NCBI GenBank assembly: GCA_020747065.1
Contig: JAGMVK010000002.1
Coordinates: 1,550,001 to 1,614,000, forward strand
DNA: 64,000 nt
Direction: 5' to 3'
Origin: Cadophora sp. MPI-SDFR-AT-0126
Lineage: Eukaryota > Ascomycota > Leotiomycetes > Helotiales > Ploettnerulaceae
In this document: one piece after another, positions 1 to 9,896 of the stretch
Layout of the letters: each line of letters starts with the position of its first letter
Numbering within the stretch: the stretch's first letter is position 1
Notes under the pieces: model-generated
Told to the model about the DNA's origin: nothing
Seen by the model: the letters and a program-made list of their open reading frames with translations, nothing else
Database searches by the model: none
Program-made: the position numbers and the translations under genes

Positions 1-2
1 CT

Positions 3-179
3 TTGACAGAACGCGAAATTGACAGAGTTATGAGTGGATTCACGGGACGGAGGGCTTTTGGGAAGCATGCGAGTGGATTGGGCAAGAGGGGGGAGGTATT
101 CAAGTACCAGGAGTTTGTGGGAAGTGTTGCTGGAGGGGCAAGTACTGAGGGGAAGGGCGAAAGGGAAAGCGATGACTGA
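3..179 (+). CDS. 3' end of an EF-hand-like protein (partial)
   Basis: The window opens inside an open frame that runs from base 3 to a TGA at 177-179 (58 codons). It begins LTEREIDRVMSGF and continues to GEVFKYQEFVGSV, followed by a polar tail ending in ERESDD. The spacing LTEREID...V..YQEFV resembles the last EF-hand of calmodulin or myosin-light-chain type proteins (helix E LTExEVD, helix F YxEFV). The loop between the helices is longer than the canonical 12 residues and lacks a clean DxDxD pattern, so calcium binding is doubtful. Everything upstream is outside the window. The family call rests on this short motif only, and an upstream intron cannot be excluded. Confidence 0.4.
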   Translation: MTEREIDRVMSGFTGRRAFGKHASGLGKRGEVFKYQEFVGSVAGGASTEGKGERESDD

Positions 180-807
180 GGGGCCGGGTAGAGATTCCAG
201 TTTGTATAGATCTGGCATTATGATTGATGAGGGAAAGTCATCTGTACACGAAGGGAATACTTAATTTAGGTCAACATCAATACTACAGCCCTTGATATGA
301 TGTACACTTTGAAGAAACTGGGTGTACAAACCCCGTATGTCTAATTGTGTCTTCATTACAGTATTAGGTGTATACATATTGAAATCGGAAGTTTACGTGG
401 TACCGTCCAATCAATTGCTACAAACCTCCTTCAAAACTCCACCCGCTATGCCATGAAAACAACCCAAACCATCTATAATCGTACCTGGCCCTCGGACCTG
501 CCACCACCAAACCAACGAGTGAAATCACTACCACTGCGACTCGGCTCTGCCTGATCATCACCGTCTCCACCCATCCATTTCGGCCGTTTGATGCCTTCTC
601 CGACATTTTGGAACCATTTTGGTGTTTGTACTGTGTCGAAGGTATTTCTCACTCTATGCCCGAAGGCCTCAAAAAAGTTCTCATCTTCGGGGGCGGTGTC
701 TCGCTGTTGAGGATCCTAAGCAGTCGATGTCAGTATATTGCTCAATGTAACTCGATAGAGTCTGGATGTCTGAGCAGAGCAAGGAACACTCCTTGACAAA
801 GGACCAA
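180..807. other. Intergenic, no gene seen
   Basis: This spacer lies between the 3' end of the EF-hand-like gene and the 3' end of the LMBR1-like gene, so the two genes converge here. Short open frames on both strands show no family resemblance. No tRNA or repeat is evident. Confidence 0.6.
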
Positions 808-2725
808 CTATGGGGCTTTGTCTTGAGAAGCTGGACTTACCACACCCGGTCCCGATGCTGATGCCTGACCTAAAGCGCGTCTCTGGGCTGGAGGAACCGA
901 TACTGTAGGTGCAGCGCGATTATTGGGATTGTTCGGGACGTGACGTCGGTCTGCCGCGAGGCTTCCTAGAGAAGAGTGGCCTTGCAATTCTCGCTCGATC
1001 AAATCCCTGCCTTCGCGCCAGGACCCAGTACCATACCCAGATTCGTTCTCTTCGTCATCGTCATCATCAATGACCCCACCGTATCCGATGCAATTTTTCA
1101 CTTTCCCATAAAGGTTGAAGAGAGTTGCGCAGACGGGAACGAGGATAAAGGTAGGGAACAACCAGTCGAACCACGCTCCAAGTTGTGTCAATTGGATTAG
1201 CTGCCCCAGGAAATTGTAAAATACCGTGTCCTCGTAGATATCCGGAGCCAGGAAGGTCAGAAAATTGAAAGACAACGGTACCGATAGCTTTGCAACCTGC
1301 ATAGCATACCACATTGCGCTTTCTCCATGAGTATTTCTTTTCACCAGCGCCCTTCCACGCCACACTTTGATTTCGGTCAAAGAAGTCAGTGCTGCTACAT
1401 ACATATAGGAAATCCAGCACGCTGCAATGACCTGACCAGCAAATCCAATCTGTCCACGTTCACTTGTTGGGTGATGCACGACTGTAACGGCGATGATTGA
1501 CAGAAGCGGGTTTATTGACTTGATCACTTCAGACCAGATGATGCAAAATGATGCAAATGATAAGAAGATGCCTAGGCCTATCCTCATATACGGAAGAAAG
1601 AAGTAGCGGTAGAGGTATCGTGTATATGGCGTCAAAATGGTGAGACGTTCCATCAAAGGTGCATCTGGGGAAGCCTGTCCAATCTCTATCCTCTTCGACC
1701 CGGCAGAATCAAGGACTGCTTGGGTTTGGACAGCATCGTGTAATAATCGATCCCACTCATCAAGGTATCGCGCACGGCTATGGCGAGCTCTATTGAGCTG
1801 CCTACTCAACTCTGCCAAGTATCGCTCTGTGATCACATTCGGTACATTGACTCTTGGGGCAGACATGCGTCGAGTCAAAGTCCTCGGCCGAGATTCTGGG
1901 AGATGTGAATCATCCGCAAGGTCCTCGATCCAATCTTTGAATTTACTGGCTGATCCGGTCTTCCGCTGGGCCAGTTCTGAGACCTGAGCCTCAAGATCTT
2001 CCAAGTTCTGAATCGCATCTTCCATTTTCTCGTGAACCTTTGCAGCTGTAGCTTGTATCCGTTTTAACCTTCCACTGATGCTTGCGTTCCTGAATAGCGT
2101 CCTCGGTAGGGCAACAAGCCCGTGTCCCATGAGATATATCGCCAACATCAAACCCCAGCAGTATGCCAGTGCCATGACAGTTGCTTTCAGCGAGGCAAAG
2201 GAGGCCTTTTGCGTAATAAAAACATAGATCATTCCAACAATACCGACTCCAAATAACAGTGCCTGGTATTGCGCGTTGGCTCTTAGTGAGAAGAGCAGCC
2301 GTCCTCTCGGGTCTCTGTATCCGGCGTCTGCGTATTCTGCGAGGATCGGTAGGATAAACCTGTGTTTCTTGTTAGAAGCTTTCTACCAGTCTCAGAGCTT
2401 TGATGGAATACCATGTCAAGGCAAATGTTAGCCAGTACGAGATCCTCCATCCGACCAGAAGCAACCTGTCAGGCAGCCAAATTCCCCGACTTCCAGCATC
2501 TTGATTCCTTGCGCTGGAGGCGAGATCTATTGGTACAAGCAGTATAATACTAGCCGGTAGCCCAAGCGCAAAGAATATCGGAACCAGAAGGTACGCAGCC
2601 GTCGTCCTGAGTGGTAGGTAATGGCGCAAGAGTAGTAGAACCCCCAGACTGATGATCAACAGGGCGATGGCAGTGAATATCTCCGAGCCGACTGGCGAAG
2701 CGGCCTTTCCTGTGATATGCATCAT
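808..2725 (-). CDS. LMBR1/LMBD2-type multi-pass membrane protein
   Basis: Two exons on the minus strand (2725-2412 and 2359-808) give 621 residues. The 52-nt intron 2360-2411 (GTATTC...CTAAC...CAG) joins ALTW to FILPIL, restoring the family block ALTWFILPILAEYADAGYRDP. About nine membrane segments are visible: N-terminal EIFTAIALLIISLGVLL, two more before the intron, and the rest spread to about residue 540. A central hydrophilic coiled-coil-like part lies between them at residues 180-340. The LMBR1 signature WRGRALVKRNTHG with the following SVPLSFNFLTF lies near residue 440. The tail is acidic (DDDDDEE) and then disordered. I chose the ATG at 2725 because the hydrophobic N-terminus starts directly after it; an in-frame codon further upstream is not ATG. 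The family is membrane-embedded, and its fungal role is poorly known. Confidence 0.85.
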
Positions 2726-3568
2726 AGCAAAGTCGAGGCAAAGGCTTCCATCGAATTTGGCGTCGAAAGTTCTGTGGGTTCTTTCCAGATGGAATCTTTC
2801 GGGTCTGGACATGCGTGATGCGCCTTGAAACTCTTCGTCATTGTGCTGACTGAGCTGCCAGGGAGCCAATTAGAGAGCGCTCGAGATTACCCTATCAGCA
2901 TGGCCATGCCAGAACAATTTATTTAATCGGTGCAGGCAAAGATAGCTTCTTTTTTCTCCCCCTCATCAGTCATTACCGCTGTAGTAATCTCTGCTTTCAC
3001 TACTCGCCTTCAGTTCTGTCTTGCACGCTGCAACAAACACCGAGGTAGTTAGCAAGAGCCACAAAGTACCAACTTGTACAGCCTGAAGAACATACACTCG
3101 GTACGGAGGTACAATGCAAGACATTCCGTGACCCGGGATGTCCCCATATCTCCTCGATTTTGATATGATTCCACACATTTTCTTGCGGATCAGCCCGTTC
3201 AATCGTACAAGATGCCAATCAAGTCCCTGTCTTTGCCCCCATCCCCAGCCTCGCAGGGAATTAGAGCCGTATCGAGCCCCGCCATCATAAGAGTGACATG
3301 CTTCGCGAGCAAATAAAAGACCTCACAGCTTTTTGGCGGGGTTGGGCTTACAAGTAACAGCGGCGGGCTGCTGCATAGATAGACGAGCATAGACCGAGAC
3401 CGAGTAGTGCGGTCTGGATTTTGTCCTCACCCTCTTTCTCTCTTGTAATCATGGGTTTTCTGCTTGCTCCTATCCTTTGAGTTGCTGATACGATTTGTCT
3501 CATTGATTGCTGCGATATCGTACCTGGACGGCAGATCGAGGACGATGCCCTTGTGTTAAACTTCTGCA
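2726..3568. other. Divergent intergenic spacer
   Basis: This spacer holds the shared upstream region of the LMBR1-like gene (minus) and the CorA-like gene (plus). Only short incoherent open frames are present and no recognisable protein motif was found. Confidence 0.55.
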
Positions 3569-5492
3569 ATGGATGATTATATGTTCAAAGCGAACGTGGA
3601 TCGCTGCAAGAATGTACCCGAGGCGACGACGTACCTCGAGCTTTTCTCATACTCAGTGGGTACTCAATTGAGCTAGAATGGGCATGAGAAGCTGATAATG
3701 CCAGGATCCGAGCTTCAATACAGTCGAGGAGCATCCACTGACACCAGATGAATTTGAGAACTATCTCAACCGTAGGGTACGATCTGCGACATCACAAACC
3801 GACATTCGAGAAGCTGACTGGGATGATACATAGGGCGCATTTGCTCCTCCGAAGCTTCCAGATGGAGTGGTACAACTAGCGGCAATGAGATTGATGTGAG
3901 TGTTTCCGGCTTGAAGTTGGGATGAATTTGGGGATTTCCCGGGCCAGAAGCTGACTTTGCCAAGTCTCCAACAGAATGCTCAACACCCAGAAACCTTCAC
4001 ACCACACGTTATCAGTTTAAAACCCGAAGTGTATAAGTCGATGGTAGTGACGCTGAATCTTCCATACCGAGCAATTGAGAGCACAAGTGCTGTTGGGCCG
4101 TTTTTCTGGGCCGCGTGGGATCAGGACGAAGAGAATCCCCACCTTCGTATATTTCCATATCTGATTTGCGTCTGACAACAAACATCTGACGGACTCTAGA
4201 AATTGTGTATCGCAAGAGTGATGTCAGAAAGAAAGGCTATACACGTGGCTGGGAGCTCATGCTCTCTCACCATGTCAACAATGGGATTACGACTGGCTTC
4301 GCCAAGGGAACGCCATCGTCTGACATTGTTGAATGCATCAAGCATTTGAAAGAGTGCGTGCTACAAGTTGGACATCCCATGTTGCTTCCGATCATCATCT
4401 TCTCCCACGATGTATCCTTCAAGACGGACATCAAGCAGCGAGACGCACGGGATTGGCTCCGACGACTAGAACATGCTGTGAGCATGCGGAGCGAGATCGA
4501 AGAAAGAGAAGGGTATGTCAAGGAAGGAGTCGTAGATCTCGATGCTGTCAATAGAGACTTGGTAGAGTGCCATAGCCAAGTTCTCTGGAAAAGACCGAAA
4601 GCATACCTGGAGATCTTACGCGGAATTGAGGTTGCGATGGACAAGTTCTACACCGCGTTACCTGAACGAAGACAAGAGAAGACTATGAAAGCACTCCAAG
4701 CTAGTATGCTTGCAAGAATGGAGTTCTATAGGGTAAAGCTGCAGGGGATTGAGAGTTATGCTCATACGACCTTGCAGCGGTTGGAGATTCAGAGAAGTGC
4801 TGTGAGTTTCCCCTATTAGAAAATTTGAAGCGTAAATTGACAGAGCTTAGCTGTACAACATCATCGCCCAAAAGGAGAGTAAACTGAACTTCAAAATGGC
4901 CGGTGAGCAGCGCAAGCTCGCCCACTCCAGCAAAAGAGATTCCGCAGCTATGAAAATCATCTCTCTCCTAGGTGCCGTCTTTCTGTAAGCATCTTTTCTA
5001 TTATAATCCTTGTTAAAGCTCGAGCGCTCTTTTTTTTAAATCGTTCTCATATCGAGGCTGAGGCAATTCGTGACCGGTGAAGCGAGGTTGGGTTTTGGTG
5101 GCAGTTTGGTGCACAAGGCAACTCGCTTCACTGGAGACGAATTTCCCTAGCCTCGTAGTATTTTGGTAACTTCAAGTGTTAACACTCTTCACAGTCCCGG
5201 TGCCTATCTTGCCTCTGTATTCTCCATGACTTTCTTCAACTTTCAGGACTCTGATCAACCTCAAGTATCGAATCAATTCTGGATCTACTGGGTAGTGACT
5301 CTACCAGTCACGGCGATCATTGTTGGAATTTGGTATGTCTGGGAGAGGAAGAGAGAGGCGAGGTATAATAGGGAAGATGCGGATCTTGAAAAGGGAAGCG
5401 AAGACATGGAAAGGACTATTATGGCTATGATGCGAAAGCGAACCATGAGCAAAGCCAGTACGTGGGATACTGGTAATAAGAAGCAGGAGTGA
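3569..5492 (+). CDS. CorA-like fungal membrane protein
   Basis: The model has seven exons: 3569-3655, 3705-3776, 3834-3895, 3965-4146, 4200-4801, 4851-4984 and 5195-5492, encoding 478 residues. The protein has a large cytosolic N-terminal part (blocks LPYRAIESTSAVGPFFW, RKSDVRKKGYTRGWELML, KGTPSSDIVE). A helical region follows, ending LYNIIAQKESKLNFKMAGEQ. Two C-terminal membrane helices follow: MKIISLLGAVFLPGAYLASVF and WIYWVVTLPVTAIIVGIWYVW. This is the layout of fungal CorA/ZntB-like proteins, but the loop has no GMN motif, so ion transport is unproven. The segment 3777-3833 carries an in-frame TAG. It also looks like a 57-nt intron (GTACGA, branch GCTGAC, 3' TAG), and I removed it. The last intron (4985-5194, 210 nt) is unusually long. 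If 3777-3833 is exonic, the gene is broken at codon 72. Confidence 0.75.
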
Positions 5493-6024
5493 CAACACTA
5501 GGAGCGGGAATTTTGTTCTATTTCTACGATTCCGAATGATGATTGATGATTGATGATTATGGCTTATGATATACCACACATATAAAGGATACAGAAAATG
5601 GAAAGCATACAGACGTTAGCTGCAGAAAACAGATGGGATTATAGTTTCATTATAGCTGACTTGTGTTCTGAGACAGCATCCAACCCGGAATTAGTAGTCC
5701 ACCAGGACCAATTCGCTTCCAGCTATCGTTTCTAGAGTTTATTACTATATAAGACCAGGACCTGGTCTCAGAGTCCAGGAGATAATAGGACACGTCTATA
5801 GCCAAGCACTATTCAAAAGGTGTGACAATTCATCCATTGTTCAATGTCCCGGTGAGATTTTGCGACTTTTCCTGGTATCGAGCCCAGTACCTTTTTCAAG
5901 CTAACATGTCCATGTCATGTCATGGCCCACTAGCGTGGAGCGTGGTGCGTTTAGTGGGGATCCAGCCTTGTGCAAACAACTCAAACTCCTCGAATTGGTA
6001 ACCAGCTCAAAACTTCATCTATAA
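5493..6024. other. Intergenic, no gene seen
   Basis: This stretch holds the 3' flank of the CorA-like gene and the upstream region of the next gene. A short run of ATGATTG units occurs near 5538-5560. Nothing else is recognisable. Confidence 0.55.
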
Positions 6025-7784
6025 ATGGCGCCTGATACCAGGACAACCGCGACAGATCAAGCCTCTACGATACTGCAAGATCTTCAAAATGGAGCCGCTG
6101 ACAATTATGGCGCAGATGGACGCGCCGAGGATCTCAATGGTGCAGATTCCAACCTCGATTATTTGTTCGAAGATGATGAAGATGATACTTACCTCATTGC
6201 AGGGCTGGAGACCAGCTTTCAAGAGGAGCTAGAGGATCCAGCTGCTCTTCTTGAAAGCCTTGCAAGCTACGAGCCTCCACAGTCTCCGGTCGTTGGGTCT
6301 CGCGCGTCGGCTGCTTCCAATGATCATGACCACTTCGAAAGCTTGCTTCAGGCTGCCGCGACAGCTGAGGGGGTTGACGCTGCAGAGGAGGACCGCAGCC
6401 AGGTGGGCGACAGCTCTGCGCTCTTTTCCCAGTCTGATGCTTACGGATATTTCAAGCGAAGCTTCGATCCATTCGAGAAGAACAACAAGCGCAAGAGAAA
6501 TGAACAAGATGAAGCACATCAGCCGGATTCAGAGTCATCAATGCTGGTTCGCGATGCTTCGAAGCGTCGCAAGAAGGTTCCTGAGGAGGACGCAGATCAA
6601 CTGGCTTTGGAACGAGAGCTATGGGGCCCTGAAGAGGGAGAGAATGAGGGTAGTATGTCTACACCTGAGCGGCACATCTCCCCGGTTCCAACTGCAGATG
6701 CAAGAGCTGTTGGTCTCCACTCGGCTACCGCATTGTTCAGACGGCCGTCAACAGCATCCAAGAAGTATACCCGTGAGTAAACCCCTCCATTCAGTTTGGA
6801 AAGCAAAACTGACAAATCCAGGTGCGCCGATGTCAAAGTTATTCACCTCCCTCGAGCTTACTGCCGAACAGTTTCTCAGTCTACAATCCGCCGCCAAAGC
6901 TTACATGTTGGACCCGAATCATCCAGAGCGAGGCGATTGCGTAGGAAGTCGGGGAAGGGGAGATACGGACATGGTCAAGTTGAAGCTCTTCGCCTGTGTG
7001 AAGTCGTTCTTGGAGGATGAAGGATGGGGAGCACGTTGCTTCACAGAGGAGATTATAGGAGGCAAGCTTCGAAAATTGAAGTGGCCTCAGATGAAGAACA
7101 AGTAAGTCAGAACGCTCTCCGTTTTATTGAAGATCTAATTGTGTTGTCAGGATCATCTCACTGGTAACGCCCCTTATGCGCCGAATGGTGACCAACGAGA
7201 GGCAACGACTGTATGCACTGGAAACCCGGCAAGAGAAGAGATCAAAATCAGATCCTGCTAGACAGGGACACTGTCGAAAATCACAGACTCCAACATCAGA
7301 AATAACCCTACAGCCAGAATTCAGACGAAAGAGCGTCACTTCCAATCAGCAGTCCCCAGTAGACCCAAAGCTCAATGATTATCATTACACAATCAACGAT
7401 TCTTACCAACCCAACGGACATGCTCAACCTGATGGAGCTTTGAAGGAGCCAGGCCCAAGTATCCAGGAAGGAGGCGGTGAAAGCAGTGTGGACGTTGTTT
7501 ACCTCGTTAATCTTATGCATCATGGTCGACGACTTCACCCGCAGGTCACATTACGCCCAAGCGCCTGTCCAGGCTTCGTAAGCTTGCTGCAGCATATTCA
7601 TAATTTGACGGGTGGTCTAAGTCAAGAACAACAACCGAGCAGTATTAAAGTCCTTGGTCCAACAGGCTTGGTGAATGTATATGATGAGGAGACTTGGAGA
7701 GGGGCTATAGCATCAGTACTTCAAACTGAATGGATGGATGGAGAGGTGAAGTTTGTAATTCAGGTGGTAGACAGGGACTCTTGA
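6025..7784 (+). CDS. Unrecognised conserved-looking nuclear protein
   Basis: Three exons (6025-6772, 6822-7101, 7151-7784) encode 553 residues. The introns are 49 nt each, with GTGAGT and GTAAGT donors. The first 240 residues are acidic and low-complexity, with two basic clusters (KKNNKRKR-like near residue 155 and KRRKK near residue 180) that look like nuclear localisation signals. The most protein-like core follows the first intron: TAEQFLSLQSAAKAYMLDPNHPER, GDTDMVKLKLFACVKSFLED, then LVTPLMRRMVTNERQRLYALETR. The last 100 residues (VDVVYLVNLMHHGRR to WMDGEVKFVIQV) could fold as a small alpha/beta domain. I do not recognise the family. Nuclear location is inferred only from the basic clusters. 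Confidence 0.8.
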
Positions 7785-8175
7785 GGCATGGACTTTAAGA
7801 TGATTTTGGGCTTCGCTGTCAACCAAGTGCTGGATGGCAGCGAGTCCTTCCTTCGGACTTCCATAAGTCCACATGTATACTATTGACGAGAGTAGTGAGC
7901 CATAAAAGAGGCCGGCAGATATTATTTTGCTAAGCTATTCGCTTAATCAAGAAAACATGCAGTTTTCTTTTCCCAAACTCGATTCAAAATGTGGGTATCC
8001 TATCTACTACGTCATTCCATTAACTACAAACGCTTTTGCCAGTCATATGTTACAGTGCCATAAGCTGACCACGCTTGACACTCAAGCTGCGACCTTCTTG
8101 GAATGGTCCAGAACCCTATGTTAGCTCCATCGGTAGTGGGTTGCAAAGGATTGCTGTCAACAGTAGAGAAAATCT
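7785..8175. other. Convergent 3' spacer
   Basis: This is the space between two gene ends that face each other (6025-7784 plus, 8176-9057 minus). No gene is seen. Confidence 0.55.
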
Positions 8176-9057
8176 TTAGCCAACCCTCTTTTTCAAGATC
8201 CCAACAACCAGCCATCGTTTTCTCTCGGTCACATCTTCAACCCCGCGATTCTCCAGCCACTCCCTCTCAAGCCCCTCAGCATTCCTTTCCCAGATCTTGA
8301 CAGTTTCCAAATCTGCTTCCTTTAAGGCCTCTTTCTCATAAAACCCCCTCATCTTCTCCCTCCCCGTATGAAATCCCGCAACCACCCAGGCCCTGCCTTC
8401 TCCATCTTTCAAGAACCATGAAATGCTCTTCAATAAGTTTTTATGTTGCCATGGCATCCACAGACAATCAGCAACCAATATCTTGTCAAAAGTCCCTTTG
8501 TTCTCAACCGAGAATGCATCATCCAACTCTCCCCACTCATGGCCCTGAATCTCAACGTCTGCAATAGCCGTAGGACTTTTCGCTTTCCTAGGCTTGATAT
8601 TGCGCTCCACATTTGCCGAGATATTCTTCAGGACTTCCAGCGCAGGGTAGTCACTAATGACGACCTTCTCCGCGCTTTCCAATCCTGCCATCAAGCCCGC
8701 CAGTCCAGTCCCAGCGCCTAATTCCAGAACTCTCTGCCCTTTCACGCTCCACTCTTCTCTGCCCTCTTCCTGTCCATCGGCACCAAGTATGCTCCTCCCC
8801 TCCTCGATGAACTCTGCGAGCTGCACACCCGCATTCCACAGAAAATGACTGAACAGTTTCCTGCTATCTTCTCCCTGGGGGTCTGCGAGCGTGAGTTCCA
8901 GTGAGCCGTGTGACGGGGAGAGATACAGGACTGAGCTCTCGCGGTCGCCGTGTTGGTTGGTGATATCGTCAGGGAATATAACTGCCAGGGAAGAAGAGAG
9001 GTAGTCTTCTGGTTCGTTGGTCTCCGGTCCACTGAGTCTAATTTTGTCGGTCAGCAT
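8176..9057 (-). CDS. EFM7: EFM7/Nnt1-type protein methyltransferase
   Basis: One exon encodes 293 residues of a class I SAM-dependent methyltransferase. The N-terminal family block EPEDYLSSSLAVIFPDD...NQHGD is followed by SHFLWNAGVQLAEF. The SAM-binding motif I is VLELGAGTGLAG (about residues 110-121), and the acidic strand-2 residue is in VVISDYP. The post-motif block is ILVADCLWMPWQHKNL, then VVAGFHTGREKMRGFY. These blocks match fungal proteins annotated as nicotinamide N-methyltransferase or Efm7. Yeast Efm7 methylates the N-terminus of translation elongation factor eEF1A; the nicotinamide activity is now considered doubtful. The ATG at 9057 is the first in-frame ATG and sits right before the conserved block. 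The role here is inferred from family membership. Confidence 0.82.
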   Translation of the reverse strand: MLTDKIRLSGPETNEPEDYLSSSLAVIFPDDITNQHGDRESSVLYLSPSHGSLELTLADPQGEDSRKLFSHFLWNAGVQLAEFIEEGRSILGADGQEEGREEWSVKGQRVLELGAGTGLAGLMAGLESAEKVVISDYPALEVLKNISANVERNIKPRKAKSPTAIADVEIQGHEWGELDDAFSVENKGTFDKILVADCLWMPWQHKNLLKSISWFLKDGEGRAWVVAGFHTGREKMRGFYEKEALKEADLETVKIWERNAEGLEREWLENRGVEDVTERKRWLVVGILKKRVG

Positions 9058-9896
9058 CGTCGATATGGCTATCTTCTTTTGTTTTGTGGTGTCCAGTTTT
9101 GTTTTGCTCGTAATTTGAGACGAGGCTGTGTTTGTTGATGAAGCTCTGGTGGAGCGCTTTTTCTCGAGGAGGGCTGAGGGGAGGGGAGGGGAGGGGAGGG
9201 GTCGTGTCGTTTGAGCTTGGACCACATTGCCCCTCGTTTAGCGTGTCTTTGGAACCCTGGCAGTGTGGCAAAGGCAGAGAGAGAGAGGGGGGTCAGGGTC
9301 TTCGGAGGAGGCTGTGCTGTGCCGCAGCCTTGAATGGTTGTTTATTCTTAGGTTGCGAGATGTCGGGACGAGGCCGCCTGTTTTCGTCTCATGACCATTG
9401 CACACACATACGAGTACTTTGGCTCGCAGTACCTGCAAGTGTGACTAACGTCGAAGAAGGGACTCAAAGTCAAATGCAAGGGCATTCACAGGCAAGCGAT
9501 GGTGCATGATGATTGATCCAGAAAGATGTTGTTGATTGAAGAGTCAACTCTTCTTTGACAATTACTTTACTACTAACGCATCGTCTCTCCCGTTGATGGA
9601 TGGATAGTTAGGCAGCTATGACTGCAGAGCATGCAAGCGGACCGGCCCGCGGCCGAACAAGTTCGAAAAAATTAAGAAAACAAAAGTATATATGACGCTC
9701 AGAAAATCCAGACTCTGATGCTTGCATAAAATGCAGATTGATGCTGATGACTTTGAAAGAGCTTTTGTCTTTTCGCAATGGTATCGTCCCTAGTTCCCAA
9801 AACCTGTACGCCGAAAAAGATAAATGTCAAAATATGTGGTAACATTAGAAGAGTATGTCCGTGAACACATATATCATGAAGTCAGATGATAGGTCG
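9058..9896. other. Intergenic with a G-quadruplex-like run
   Basis: This holds the upstream region of the methyltransferase gene and the 3' flank of the C2H2 gene. Five perfect AGGGG units lie at 9177-9201 on the plus strand, about 120 bases upstream of the methyltransferase ATG. No gene is seen. Confidence 0.55.
9177..9201 (+). repeat. (AGGGG)5 run, G-quadruplex motif
   Basis: Five perfect five-base units give five runs of four G separated by single A. This meets the usual quadruplex-forming pattern. It lies on the non-coding strand relative to the downstream methyltransferase transcript, in its leader or promoter. Confidence 0.85.

Noticed and set aside
8176..9225. Longer N-terminus for the methyltransferase
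   Set aside because: The upstream extension starts with GTG, is low-complexity and contains the AGGGG repeat; the ATG at 9057 directly precedes the conserved block.
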